Shown here piece after piece: positions 8,778-16,982 of a stretch of 64,000 nt of DNA. Position numbers and translations under genes: made by a program. The notes beneath the pieces are model-generated. The model worked only from the letters and a program-made list of their open reading frames with translations, ran no database searches and was not told where the DNA came from. The stretch comes from Actinomadura parmotrematis (GTDB lineage: Bacteria > Actinomycetota > Actinomycetes > Streptosporangiales > Streptosporangiaceae), in the NCBI RefSeq assembly GCF_019458805.1, contig NZ_JAIBOA010000014.1, positions 1-64,000 of the forward strand. Direction: 5' to 3'. Each line of letters starts with the position of its first letter. Within the stretch, counting starts at the first letter, position 1.

Positions 8778-9763
8778 GCGGGCAGCGGCGCCCCGACCGC
8801 CTGGGCGAGCCAGCCGAAGCCGCCGAGGCCGCCCGGATCGGTCAGCTCGGCGTCCTCGCCGGCCGCGCAGAGCGCCGCGACGTAGCCGCGCGGGTCGCGG
8901 TGCGCGAGCTCGACGGGCGGCCGCGTCCCGGCGAGGCCGAGGCCGCGCAGCGCCGCGCGCTGCGTCGTCAGCAGCGTCGCGGTCGCGCCCGCCCGCTCCC
9001 CGGCGGCCGCGCAGGCGTCCAGCGCGACGTGCGCGGTCACGTCGCACGACCCGTCGGGGACGGGCGGCACCGTCGCGCCGTCCCGGTAGCCGGTGAGGGT
9101 GCCGTAGGCGGGGCGGGCCTCGCGGGTGTGGGCGTAGTCGATCGCGATCGCCACGCCCCGCTCCAGGCGGCCGACGACGTCCGCCCACGCCGCGCAGCGC
9201 GGGCCGCCGATCTCGGCGCGGTCGCCGGGGGCGCGGAGCGGCCACCAGCGGGCCAGCCAGTCCAGCGCGTCGCCGGGCGGCGGGCCGCCGAGCGTCTCGG
9301 CGCCCGTCGGCGGGTCCACCAGCACGGCCCGCGGGCCGTCCGGGGTCTGCTCGACCACGTCCAGCGGCACGTTGTCGAGCCACTCGTTGGCGATCACCAG
9401 GCCGGTGACGGACGCCGGCGGGTCGGACCGCCAGGCGACCGCGCCGGGGACGCCGTCCGGGCGCGGCGCGATCTCCACCGCGGTCGGCGCGAGGCGCGGC
9501 GCGAGGTCCGGCCCGGCGGCGGCGAGGACCAGCGCGAGCAGCCGCCCCGAGCCCGCGCCGACGTCCACCAGGTCCAGGCGCGGCGGGTGGCCGAGGGCGG
9601 CGTCCACCTCGGCGAGCAGCCGCGCGACCGCCTGCGCGAAGCGCGGCGAGGCGTGCACGGACGTGCGGAAGTGCTCGGCCGGCCGCTCCCCGCGCCGGTA
9701 GAAGCCGTCCTCGCCGTACAGGGCCCGCTCCATCGCGGTGCTCCAGGTCGTCCACGCCGCCAC
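8753..9763 (-). CDS. MidA/NDUFAF7-like SAM-dependent methyltransferase
   Basis: 336 residues. HFRTSVHASPRFAQAVARLL, then the SAM motif LDLVDVGAGSGRLL (about 64-77) and VIANEWLDNVPLDVVE resemble the DUF185/MidA family, whose mitochondrial member NDUFAF7 methylates an Arg of the complex I 49-kDa subunit. A NuoD-like paralogue lies 3.5 kb away with that Arg conserved (Arg63). The link is inference. GTG start at 9763 has TAACGT (9771-9776, minus strand) seven bases upstream, a leaderless layout. Alternative: another small-molecule methyltransferase. Confidence 0.75.
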   Translation of the reverse strand: MAAWTTWSTAMERALYGEDGFYRRGERPAEHFRTSVHASPRFAQAVARLLAEVDAALGHPPRLDLVDVGAGSGRLLALVLAAAGPDLAPRLAPTAVEIAPRPDGVPGAVAWRSDPPASVTGLVIANEWLDNVPLDVVEQTPDGPRAVLVDPPTGAETLGGPPPGDALDWLARWWPLRAPGDRAEIGGPRCAAWADVVGRLERGVAIAIDYAHTREARPAYGTLTGYRDGATVPPVPDGSCDVTAHVALDACAAAGERAGATATLLTTQRAALRGLGLAGTRPPVELAHRDPRGYVAALCAAGEDAELTDPGGLGGFGWLAQAVGAPLPAQISTASP

Positions 9764-9857
9764 GGCAGTGACGTTACCCGCCCCCGGCGCCCGGCCGGGG
9801 CCGCCCGGTGCCGAGGGTGTCCACCTTGAGAGCGATGCCGGGCGGGCGGCGCGTCCC

Positions 9858-9869
9858 TAGGCTGGTGGC
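9858..9869 (+). promoter_or_regulatory. leaderless-type -10 box of histidine kinase gene
   Basis: TAGGCT at 9858-9863 lies six bases before the ATG at 9870; no ribosome site is seen. Confidence 0.45.
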
Positions 9870-11066
9870 ATGGCCGGGAGAGCGGGCGGGCTGTGGGACG
9901 CGTGGCGGGCGCGGCGCGAGCTCGTCGACGCGGCCTTCCTCGCGCCCGTCGCCGTCCTCATGGCGCTGGAGTGGCCCGCCGCCACCGCATCGGGGCCGGC
10001 GCACGTCGCGGACCCGCTGCCCTACCTCGGGCTGAGCCTGCTGCTGCTCGCCCCGCTGGTGGTGCGGCGCCGCCGGCCGCGCACGGTCTTCGCGGTGGTC
10101 GCGGTGGTGGCGTTCGGGCAGTGGCTCAGCGGCACGCCCCTGGCCATCGCCGACGTCGCCGTCCTCATCGCCATGTACACCGTCGCGTCCTGCTGCACCC
10201 GCTGGTGGGGGCTCGCCGCGCTGCTGGTGACCGAGGCGGGCTGCGCCCTGGAGGCCGCCCGGCAGTACCCCGGCGACTGGACGAGGGCGCGCGGGCCGTT
10301 CCTGTTCCTCGGCGTCGTGGCCGTCGGCATCGGCCTGTTCGGCGTCTACATGCGGACCCGCCGCGAGCACCTGGCGGCCCTGGAGGAGCGGGCGGCGCGG
10401 CTGGAGCGCGAGCGCGACACCGAGGTGCGGATGGCGCGCTCGGCCGAGCGCGCCCGCATCGCCCGCGAGCTCCACGACGTCGTCGCCCACAACGTCAGCG
10501 TCATCGTCGTGCAGGCCGACGGCGCCGCGTTCGCCATCGACACCGACCCGGCGCGCGCCAAGCAGGCCCTCGCCGCGATCTCCGGCACCGGCCGGCTCGC
10601 CCTCACCGAGATGCGGCGCCTGCTCGGCGTGCTGCGCGAGGCCGACGACAGCGGCCCCTTCGCGCCGCAGCCCGGGGTGGAGCAGCTCGCCGACCTCGCC
10701 GACCAGATCCGCCGGGCCGGGCTGCCGGTCGCCGTCCGGGTCGAGGGGACGCCGCGCGAGCTGCCCGAGGGCCTGCAGCTCACGGTGTTCCGCATCGTGC
10801 AGGAGGCGCTGACGAACGCCCTCAAGCACGCCGGGCCGGACGCCAGCGCCGAGGTCGTCCTCGGCTACGGCGGCGACGCCGTCGCGGTCCGCGTCGCCGA
10901 CGACGGGCGCGGCGCCGCCGCCGTGTCCGACGGGCGCGGCCACGGCCTGGTCGGCATGCGCGAGCGGGCCGCCGTCTACGGCGGCGAGGTGACCGCCGGG
11001 CCCCGGCCCGGCGGCGGGTTCGAGGTCGCGGTGCGGGTGCCGGTCCCCGCCGGGGTGCGGGCGTGA
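9870..11066 (+). CDS. NarL-type sensor histidine kinase
   Basis: 398 residues. Five or six membrane helices (about 18-165) with little extracellular sequence, a charged coiled linker (LAALEERAARLERERD), a HisKA_3 dimerisation domain RIARELHDVVAHNVSV with phosphorylated His202, and a HATPase domain with LTNALKHAG (N box), DDGRG and GHGLVGMRERA. The signal is probably sensed in or at the membrane. The response regulator gene follows, overlapping or 26 bases downstream depending on its start. Similar pairs often control neighbouring ABC exporters, here at 12438-15702. Confidence 0.93.
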   Translation: MAGRAGGLWDAWRARRELVDAAFLAPVAVLMALEWPAATASGPAHVADPLPYLGLSLLLLAPLVVRRRRPRTVFAVVAVVAFGQWLSGTPLAIADVAVLIAMYTVASCCTRWWGLAALLVTEAGCALEAARQYPGDWTRARGPFLFLGVVAVGIGLFGVYMRTRREHLAALEERAARLERERDTEVRMARSAERARIARELHDVVAHNVSVIVVQADGAAFAIDTDPARAKQALAAISGTGRLALTEMRRLLGVLREADDSGPFAPQPGVEQLADLADQIRRAGLPVAVRVEGTPRELPEGLQLTVFRIVQEALTNALKHAGPDASAEVVLGYGGDAVAVRVADDGRGAAAVSDGRGHGLVGMRERAAVYGGEVTAGPRPGGGFEVAVRVPVPAGVRA

Positions 11067-11092
11067 GCGGACCGGCGGACGGGGGGCTCCCG

Positions 11093-11773
11093 ATGATCAG
11101 GGTGGTGCTGGTGGACGACCAGGAGCTGGTCCGGGCCGGCTTCTCGATGGTGCTGGACGCCCAGCCCGACATCGAGGTCGTCGGCGAGGCCGGCGACGGC
11201 GCCGACGTGCCCGCGCTGCTCGACGCGCACCGCGCCGACGTGGTCCTCATGGACGTGCGGATGCCGCGCGTCAACGGCATCGAGGCGACCCGCCGGATCG
11301 CCGCCCGGCCCGGCCCCGGCGCCCCCAAGGTGATCATCCTGACGACCTTCGACCTGGACGAGTACGCGTTCGCCGCGATCAAGGCGGGCGCCGCCGGGTT
11401 CCTGCTGAAGGACGCCGGCCCGGCCCAGCTCGTCGAGGCGATCCGGGCCGTGCACTCGGGGGACGCGGTGGTCGCGCCGAGCACCACCCGGCGGCTCCTC
11501 GACCGGTTCGCGCCGCACCTGCCCGAGGCCGGGCCGGCCGCGCACGGCGTCCTCGCGACCCTCACCGAGCGCGAGCGGCAGGTGCTGCTGCAGGTGGCGC
11601 GGGGCCTGTCCAACGCCGAGATCGCCGCCCGGCTGCACGTCTCGGAGGCGACCGTGAAGACCCACATGGGCCGCATCCTCACCAAGCTCGGCGTCCGCGA
11701 CCGGGTGCAGGCCGTCGTGGTCGCCTACGAGACCGGGCTGGTCGCCGGCGGCCGCACCCGGGACGTTCTGTAA
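11093..11773 (+). CDS. NarL/LuxR-family response regulator
   Basis: 226 residues: receiver domain with acidic pair Asp8-Asp9, phospho-acceptor Asp54 (LMDVRMPRVNG), the switch Thr/Ser region (ILTTFD) and conserved Lys in FLLKDAGP, then a GerE/LuxR helix-turn-helix: LTERERQVLLQVARGLSNAE and VSEATVKTHMGRILTKLGV. ATG 11093 with GGGGGG upstream gives the usual MIRVVLVDD start; GTG at 11063 overlapping the kinase stop would add ten residues. Partner of the preceding kinase. Targets unknown; the chaplin and ABC genes downstream are candidates. Confidence 0.94.
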   Translation: MIRVVLVDDQELVRAGFSMVLDAQPDIEVVGEAGDGADVPALLDAHRADVVLMDVRMPRVNGIEATRRIAARPGPGAPKVIILTTFDLDEYAFAAIKAGAAGFLLKDAGPAQLVEAIRAVHSGDAVVAPSTTRRLLDRFAPHLPEAGPAAHGVLATLTERERQVLLQVARGLSNAEIAARLHVSEATVKTHMGRILTKLGVRDRVQAVVVAYETGLVAGGRTRDVL

Positions 11774-11937
11774 CGAGATTATTACTCTCCGGTGACTTTT
11801 TGCCTGCAGTGCCGGGCGGCTGATTCCCTTACCTCCGGGTAGCTGACTAACTACCGTGAGTGAGTTCGCCGTGCGGCGGCTCATCTGGACGTGCATGTCA
11901 GGTCGGGTCCCCGGCCCGTACGTATGGGAGGAACTTC
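11774..11937 (+). promoter_or_regulatory. chaplin upstream region
   Basis: 164 bases, AT-rich at its start (GAGATTATTACTCTCC, ACTTTTTG). A short dyad GGTAG-N8-CTACC lies near 11838-11855. GGGAGGAAC before ATG 11938 is a strong ribosome site. No clear -35/-10 pair was found. Confidence 0.3.
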
Positions 11938-12174
11938 ATGTTCAAGAAGCTCGCCGTCACCGGCGCCCTCGGCATGGCCGTCGCCGCCTCGGTGCTGGGC
12001 GCCGCGCCCGCCAACGCCGACATCAACACGAGCGGCGCCGGCGGCGTCCTGTCCGGCAACCAGGTCGTCGCGCCGATCTCCATCCCGGTCGACGTCTGCG
12101 GCAACGCCATCGCGGTGCTCGGCATCGCCGGCGCCGGCTGCCAGGGCGGCGCCGCCACGCACACCCACAGCTGA
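11938..12174 (+). CDS. short chaplin
   Basis: 78 residues: Sec signal peptide with cleavage after ANA at about residue 27, then one chaplin domain, GGVLSGNQVVAPISIPVDVC ... GNAIAVLGIAGAGC, with the two cysteines of the family, ending HTHS. Chaplins are secreted amyloid-forming hydrophobins that coat aerial hyphae and spores. No sortase motif, so a short chaplin that assembles on the surface. Stands alone between a two-component system and an ABC exporter; two hairpins follow. Confidence 0.9.
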   Translation: MFKKLAVTGALGMAVAASVLGAAPANADINTSGAGGVLSGNQVVAPISIPVDVCGNAIAVLGIAGAGCQGGAATHTHS

Positions 12175-12180
12175 CGCGCC

Positions 12181-12270
12181 GGCCCGGCACGCCCCGCGCG
12201 GGGGGCGCCGGGCCGCGCGACCGGCGGTACGGAACGCCGGGACCCCGGGCGGTCGGGGTCCCGGCGTTCC
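12181..12270. terminator. double hairpin after chaplin gene
   Basis: First hairpin: GGCCCGGC (12181-12188) with GCCGGGCC (12207-12214) and inner C/G runs. Second: a perfect 16-bp stem, 12231-12246 with 12255-12270, loop GGGCGGTC. No T-run follows, as is usual in high-GC actinomycetes. Confidence 0.75.
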
Positions 12271-12395
12271 GCGTTCCCCGGGGGCGCCGGGGGCCATGGG
12301 GCGTCCGTCCTGAGTCGTACGCGGGGGCGCGGGATCGGACGAACGGCCGACCCGATCACGGCCTGCGGGCCGATGTCCCGCGCCGTCCCGGTTCC

Positions 12396-12430
12396 TAGCG
12401 TGGTGGGTGTCCCCAGCGCCCACCCGAGGA
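12396..12430 (+). promoter_or_regulatory. probable promoter and RBS of ABC exporter operon
   Basis: TAGCGT at 12396-12401 fits a -10 box, and CGAGGA at 12425-12430 is the ribosome site for the GTG at 12438. Confidence 0.35.
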
Positions 12431-12437
12431 GCCCACC

Positions 12438-13199
12438 GTGACCAGCACGTCCGTCGAACCCCCCGAGACGGCGGCGGCGCCCGCCGTCACCGCGACGCGG
12501 GTGACCAGGGTGTACGGGACCGGCGACGCCGCCGTGCACGCGCTGCGCGGCGTCGACGTCGCGTTCGCCCGCGGCGCCTTCACCGCGATCATGGGGCCCT
12601 CCGGGTCGGGCAAGTCGACGCTCCTGCACTGCCTCGCCGGGCTCGACGCCCTGGACGGCGGCGGCGTCCGGATCGGCGACGTCGAGCTCGCCGGGCTCGG
12701 CGACCGGCGGCTCACGCTGCTCCGCCGCGAGCGGATCGGGTTCGTGTTCCAGGCGTTCAACCTGCTGCCGACGCTCACCGCCGAGCAGAACATCCGGCTG
12801 CCCCTCGACCTCGCCGGCCGCCGCCCCGACCCCGCGTGGTTCGCGCGCGTCGTGGACGTCCTCGGGCTGCGCGACCGGCTCGCGCACCGGCCCGCCGAGC
12901 TGTCGGGCGGCCAGCAGCAGCGGGTCGCGTGCGCGCGGGCCCTCGTCACCCGCCCCGACGTCGTCTTCGCCGACGAGCCGACCGGCAACCTGGACTCGCG
13001 GGCGGGCGCCGAGGTGCTGGGGTTCCTGCGCGCCTCGGTCCGCGACATGGGGCAGACGATCGTCATGGTCACCCACGACCCGGTCGCCGCCGCCCACGCC
13101 GACCGCGCGGTGTTCCTCCGCGACGGCCGCATCGTGGGCGACCTGCACCGGCCGACGCCCGAGCTGGTCCTCGACCGGCTGAAGGCGCTGGGCGGCTGA
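12438..13199 (+). CDS. ABC transporter ATPase (MacB/LolD type)
   Basis: 253 residues. Walker A GPSGSGKST (about 54-62), Q-loop FVFQAFNLLPTLTAEQN, signature LSGGQQQRV, Walker B VVFADEPTGNLDS, switch His in MVTHD. The LTAEQN and EPTGNLDSR wording is typical of the MacB/LolD/FtsE class paired with FtsX-fold permeases. The permease gene begins four bases after the stop. Likely powers a mechanotransmission exporter for a lipid, peptide or antibiotic; cargo unknown. Confidence 0.95.
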   Translation: MTSTSVEPPETAAAPAVTATRVTRVYGTGDAAVHALRGVDVAFARGAFTAIMGPSGSGKSTLLHCLAGLDALDGGGVRIGDVELAGLGDRRLTLLRRERIGFVFQAFNLLPTLTAEQNIRLPLDLAGRRPDPAWFARVVDVLGLRDRLAHRPAELSGGQQQRVACARALVTRPDVVFADEPTGNLDSRAGAEVLGFLRASVRDMGQTIVMVTHDPVAAAHADRAVFLRDGRIVGDLHRPTPELVLDRLKALGG

Positions 13200-13203
13200 C
13201 CCG

Positions 13204-15702
13204 ATGCTGAAGACGACCCTCGCGGGCCTGCTCGCCCGCCGCGTCCGGCTGCTCCTCACCTCCGTCGCCATCGTCCTCGGGGTCGGGTTCGTCGCCGGCA
13301 CGCTCGTGCTGACCGACTCCATCGACCGCGGCATCGGCGCGACCTTCGCCCGCTCCGCCGGCAAGGTCGACGCCGCCGTGCTGCCCCCCAAGGGCACCGA
13401 CGGCGGGATCCCCGCCGCGCTCGTCGCGCGGCTGCGCGCCGTCCCCGGCGTCACCGCCGTGCACGGCCTCGTCCGCGGCGACGCCGCCCTCGTCGGCCGC
13501 GACGGCAAGGCCGTCGGCGTCCAGGCCACCGCCGGGATGTCGGTGCCGGCCGGGCGGCTGCTCCGCTACGGGTTCGACGCGGGCCGCCCGCCCGCCGGCC
13601 CCGGCGAGGCCGTCCTCGACGGCCCCACCGCCGACCGCGAGCACTTCCGCGTCGGCGACGCCGTCACCGTCCTCGACTCCCGGCAGCGGCCGCACCGCTT
13701 CACCCTCGTCGGCGTCCTGGACCCCGGCCTGGACCCCGACGCCGCGGCCCGCGGCGCCGTCGGCTTCGACCCGGCGACGGCCGCCGCGATGACCGGGACC
13801 CGCACCGTCGCGGAGATCGACGTCGCGGGCGCCGCGCCCGCCGCCGTCGCGGCCGCCGCCGGGCCCTCCTACCGGGTGCTGAGCGGCCGCGACCTCGGCG
13901 CCGAGCAGGCCCGCGCGGCGGGCGCCGACGTCCGCGTCTTCACCGCCGGGCTGCTGCTGTTCGCGCTCGTCGCGCTGCTCGTGTCGGCGCTGGTCATCTA
14001 CAACACCTTCGCGATCCTCATCGCCCAGCGGGTCCGCGAGATGGCGCTGCTGCGCTGCGTCGGCGCCACCCGCCGCCAGGTGTTCGGCGGCGTCGTCGCC
14101 GAGGCCGCCGCCGTCGGCCTGGCCGGGTCGCTGCTCGGCCTCGCCGCCGGGCTCGGCCTCGGCGCGGGCGCGCTCGCGCTGCTGCGGGCGTCCGGCGCCG
14201 ACCTGCCGGACGGCGGCGCCGCCCTCACCCCGCGCACCGTCGCGGTGGGCCTCGCCGCCGGGATCACCGTCACGGTCGTGTCGGCGCTGCTGCCCGCCCG
14301 CGCCGCCACGCGCGTCGCGCCGGTCAGCGCGCTCCGCAGCGGCACCGAGCCCGCCGGGCCGTTCCGCCTCGGCCGGGTCCGCTCCGCCGTCGCCGCGCTG
14401 CTGCTGCTCGGCGGCGGCGCGCTCGCCGGATACGGCGCGACCGGCATGGCCAAGGGGCCCGCGGCGATGTACACGGTCGCGGCGGGCGGCGCCGTCGCGT
14501 TCCTCGCCGTGATCGCGGCGATGCCCGCGCTCGTCCGGCCGCTCGCCCGCGCGGTCGGCGCCGTCCCCGCCCGCCTCGGCGGCGTGCCCGCCCGCCTCGC
14601 CGTCGGCAACGCCCAGCGCACCCCGCGCCGCACCGCCACGACCACGATGGCGCTGACGGTCGGCGTCGGCCTGGTGACGCTGTTCGCGGTGGTCGCCGCC
14701 GGGGGCAAGGCCACCTCCGACGCCCGGCTGGCCCGGTCCTTCCCGGTCGACTTCATGCTGTCCCCGCAGTACGGCGGCGCGTCGGCGGACGCGACCGTCC
14801 CCGGCGGCCTCGACGCGCGGCTCCGCGCCCTCCCCGAGCTCGCCGCCGTCGCCGGCGTCCGCGAGCAGGAGGTCCGCGTGGACGGGCGGAAGAGCCGGGC
14901 GCGGAACATCACCGGCGGGGCGCTCGGCACCCTCGTCAAGCCGGTCTTCACCAGCGGGTCGCTCGCCGCGTTCGGCCCCGGCACCGCCGTCGTGGACGAG
15001 CGGACCGCCGCTGGCCTGCACCTGCGCACCGGCGGGACGGTCCGGGCGGCGGCGGGCGCCCGGACGGTGACGCTGCGGGTCGCCGGGGTGTTCCGCAACG
15101 ACCTGCCGATCGGCGGTCTGCTCGTCCCCGCGGACGCCTTCGACCGGCTCGCGCCCGGCCGCGGCGCCGCGGCCCTGTACGCCAAGGTCCGCGACGGGGC
15201 GTCCGCGGCCGCCGCGCACCGCGCGGTGGAGGCCGCCGCCCGCCCCTACCCGACGGTCAAGGTGGTGTCGCAGGCCGAGCTGCGCGAGCAGCTCACCCGG
15301 GCGATCGACACCCTCCTGGCGGTCTTCGCGGGGCTGCTCGGCCTCGCGATCGTCATCGCGCTGTTCGGCATCGCCAACACCCTGACGCTGTCGGTCGTCG
15401 AGCGGACCCGCGAGTCGGCGCTGCTCCGCGCCCTCGGCGTCACCAAGCGGCAGCTCCGCCGGATGCTGTCGGTGGAGGCGCTGGTGATGGCCGTGATCGG
15501 CGCGGTCACCGGCGTCGTGCTCGGCGCCGCGTTCGGCTGGGCGGGCACGAAGGCGATGACGCCGGGCGCGGTGGTCGCCGTCCCCTACGGGCAGATCGCC
15601 GCATTCGTCGCGCTGGCGGGCGCCGCCGGGATGCTCGCCGCGGTCCTGCCCGCCCGCCGCGCCGCCCGCGTCCCCCTCGCCGCGGCCCTGTCGGAGGACT
15701 GA
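13204..15702 (+). CDS. FtsX-like ABC permease
   Basis: 832 residues with duplicated MacB-type architecture: helix at about 12-32, a large external domain, helices near 240-380 (LVSALVIYNTFAILIAQRVREMALLRCVGATRRQV is the FtsX signature region), helices near 395-460, a second external domain (about 480-690), and three C-terminal helices with the second signature NTLTLSVVERTRESALLRALGVTKRQL. Cytoplasmic ends fit the preceding ATPase. Typical length for actinobacterial members of the family. Confidence 0.93.
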   Translation: MLKTTLAGLLARRVRLLLTSVAIVLGVGFVAGTLVLTDSIDRGIGATFARSAGKVDAAVLPPKGTDGGIPAALVARLRAVPGVTAVHGLVRGDAALVGRDGKAVGVQATAGMSVPAGRLLRYGFDAGRPPAGPGEAVLDGPTADREHFRVGDAVTVLDSRQRPHRFTLVGVLDPGLDPDAAARGAVGFDPATAAAMTGTRTVAEIDVAGAAPAAVAAAAGPSYRVLSGRDLGAEQARAAGADVRVFTAGLLLFALVALLVSALVIYNTFAILIAQRVREMALLRCVGATRRQVFGGVVAEAAAVGLAGSLLGLAAGLGLGAGALALLRASGADLPDGGAALTPRTVAVGLAAGITVTVVSALLPARAATRVAPVSALRSGTEPAGPFRLGRVRSAVAALLLLGGGALAGYGATGMAKGPAAMYTVAAGGAVAFLAVIAAMPALVRPLARAVGAVPARLGGVPARLAVGNAQRTPRRTATTTMALTVGVGLVTLFAVVAAGGKATSDARLARSFPVDFMLSPQYGGASADATVPGGLDARLRALPELAAVAGVREQEVRVDGRKSRARNITGGALGTLVKPVFTSGSLAAFGPGTAVVDERTAAGLHLRTGGTVRAAAGARTVTLRVAGVFRNDLPIGGLLVPADAFDRLAPGRGAAALYAKVRDGASAAAAHRAVEAAARPYPTVKVVSQAELREQLTRAIDTLLAVFAGLLGLAIVIALFGIANTLTLSVVERTRESALLRALGVTKRQLRRMLSVEALVMAVIGAVTGVVLGAAFGWAGTKAMTPGAVVAVPYGQIAAFVALAGAAGMLAAVLPARRAARVPLAAALSED

Positions 15703-15717
15703 CCCCCGGGCGCGGGC

Positions 15718-16298
15718 CCGCCCTGCACGCGAGCCCGCCCCCGGACGCGGACCCGGCCCCGGACGCGGGCACGACCCTGGACGTGGGCACGACCCTGGAC
15801 GTGGGCCCGACCTGGACGTGGGCCCGCCCCCGGAGGCGGGCCTGCCCTGCACGTGGGCCCGGCCCTGGACGCGGGCCTGCCCTGCACGTGGGCCCGGCCC
15901 TGGACGCGGGCCTGCCCTGCACGTGGGCCCGGCCCTGGACGCGGGCCTGCCCTGCACGCGGACCCGGCTCCGGACGTGGACCCGGCCCCGGACGCGGGCA
16001 CGACCCTGGACGTGGGCCTGCCCTTGGACGTGGGCCCGCCCCCGGAGGCGGGCCTGCCCTGGACGCGGACCCGGCCCCGGAGGCGGGCACGACCCTGGAC
16101 GCGGGCCTGCCCTGCACGCGGGCCCGGCCCCGGACCGGACCCGGCCCCGGACGCGGGCATGGCCTGGACACGGGCACGGCCTCGGACGCGGGCCTGCCCT
16201 GCACGCGGGCACGATCCTGGACGCGGGCCTGCCCTGCACGTGGGCCCGGCCCCGGACGCGGGCATGGCCTGGACGTGGGCACGGCCTCGGACGTGGGC
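15718..16298. repeat. 33-unit 17/18-bp minisatellite
   Basis: Tandem array of 33 units of 17 or 18 bp; consensus about NCGNCCCTGGACGYGGGC. Units at 15842-15946 form a higher-order 35-bp repeat (17+18) copied three times almost exactly. The array fills the gap between the convergent ABC permease and small secreted-protein genes. Frames on both strands are open through it, but unit lengths not divisible by three and no ribosome site or known fold argue against coding. Confidence 0.92.
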
Positions 16299-16329
16299 CC
16301 GCCCCGGGCCGTGGGGGGTCCGGGGCGGG
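16298..16329. terminator. hairpin at the end of the repeat array
   Basis: Perfect 10-bp inverted repeat CCCGCCCCGG (16298-16307) and CCGGGGCGGG (16320-16329) with a 12-base loop, between convergent genes. Could end transcription from both sides. Confidence 0.6.
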
Positions 16330-16432
16330 CGGGGGCGGTCGGGCGGCGTCACGGAGGGGCGGGCCAGGCGGGACCGCTCATCGTGCGGGGGTCGCCCGGA
16401 CGGCCGGACGGGGAACGGGCTCGTCCCTCCGG

Positions 16433-16705
16433 TCAGTCGTTCCCGTCGCCGGTCGCGCCGGCGGTGCCGCTGTGGTTGGCGTGGTTGTGGACGCCGTTGC
16501 CGTTGCAGTCGGTGCCCGACTGGCCGGCGACGGAGACCGAGCCGCAGGTGACGCCGTACCCGCCGACGATGGTGACGGCGACGTTGTTCCCGACGGCGTT
16601 CCCGTGGTTGCTGTTGGAGGTGCCAGCGAAGGCGGGGGCGGCCATGAGGGCGGTGCCGGCGAGCGTCGCGGAGACGGCGGCGGTCCTGAGAGCGATCTTG
16701 ATCAC
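16433..16705 (-). CDS. small secreted chaplin-like protein
   Basis: 90 residues. Signal peptide IKIALRTAAVSATLAGTALM with cleavage after AFA (about residue 27), then a mature chain rich in Gly, Asn, Val and His with two cysteines (YGVTCGS, GTDCNGN) and NHGNAVGNNVAVTIVGG, reminiscent of chaplin or rodlin repeats but not a clear match. GTG 16705 is chosen because GGAG lies six bases before it; an ATG at 16717 without a good site is the alternative. Probably a surface or aerial-hypha protein. Confidence 0.7.
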   Translation of the reverse strand: MIKIALRTAAVSATLAGTALMAAPAFAGTSNSNHGNAVGNNVAVTIVGGYGVTCGSVSVAGQSGTDCNGNGVHNHANHSGTAGATGDGND

Positions 16706-16757
16706 GCTGTGCTCCATCTCTTGGGGGGCGGAGCGCCCGGTTCTTCCTTCACCTTGC

Positions 16758-16771
16758 GTGACGGCCGTCAC
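16758..16771. promoter_or_regulatory. Crp-like palindrome
   Basis: GTGACGGCCGTCAC is a perfect 14-bp palindrome of the GTGA-N6-TCAC form bound by Crp/FNR proteins. It lies 53 bases before the GTG of the small secreted protein on the minus strand. Confidence 0.4.
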
Positions 16772-16854
16772 ATCTCAGAGTTACTCCGGCCGGACGACTC
16801 GCCACAAGTGTTCACGGTGAGTCACTGTTCAAGTGTGACGCGTTACCGCAAGTT

Positions 16855-16886
16855 AGGGTGACGCCCGGTGTTCGTACCGTCACCCT
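16855..16886. promoter_or_regulatory. 9-bp dyad in 16706-16982 intergenic region
   Basis: AGGGTGACG (16855-16863) and CGTCACCCT (16878-16886) form a perfect inverted repeat 14 bases apart, about 100 bases before the DUF2520 gene. Operator or leader hairpin; identity unknown. Confidence 0.4.
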
Positions 16887-16982
16887 GCGGTGATGGCGGC
16901 CGGGATGATGGACGTCCCGCACGCCGCGGGTACCCTGGGCGCGTAACGTCCGGTACCCGTCACGAGGACTGGAACGAGAAGC

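Noticed and set aside
15718-16298. CRISPR array
   Set aside because: Units are directly tandem with no unique spacers and no cas genes.
15783-16861. Long open frames through the repeat array on both strands
   Set aside because: All six frames are open because stops are rare in the unit. Unit lengths of 17 and 18 shift frame, and no ribosome site or fold supports them.
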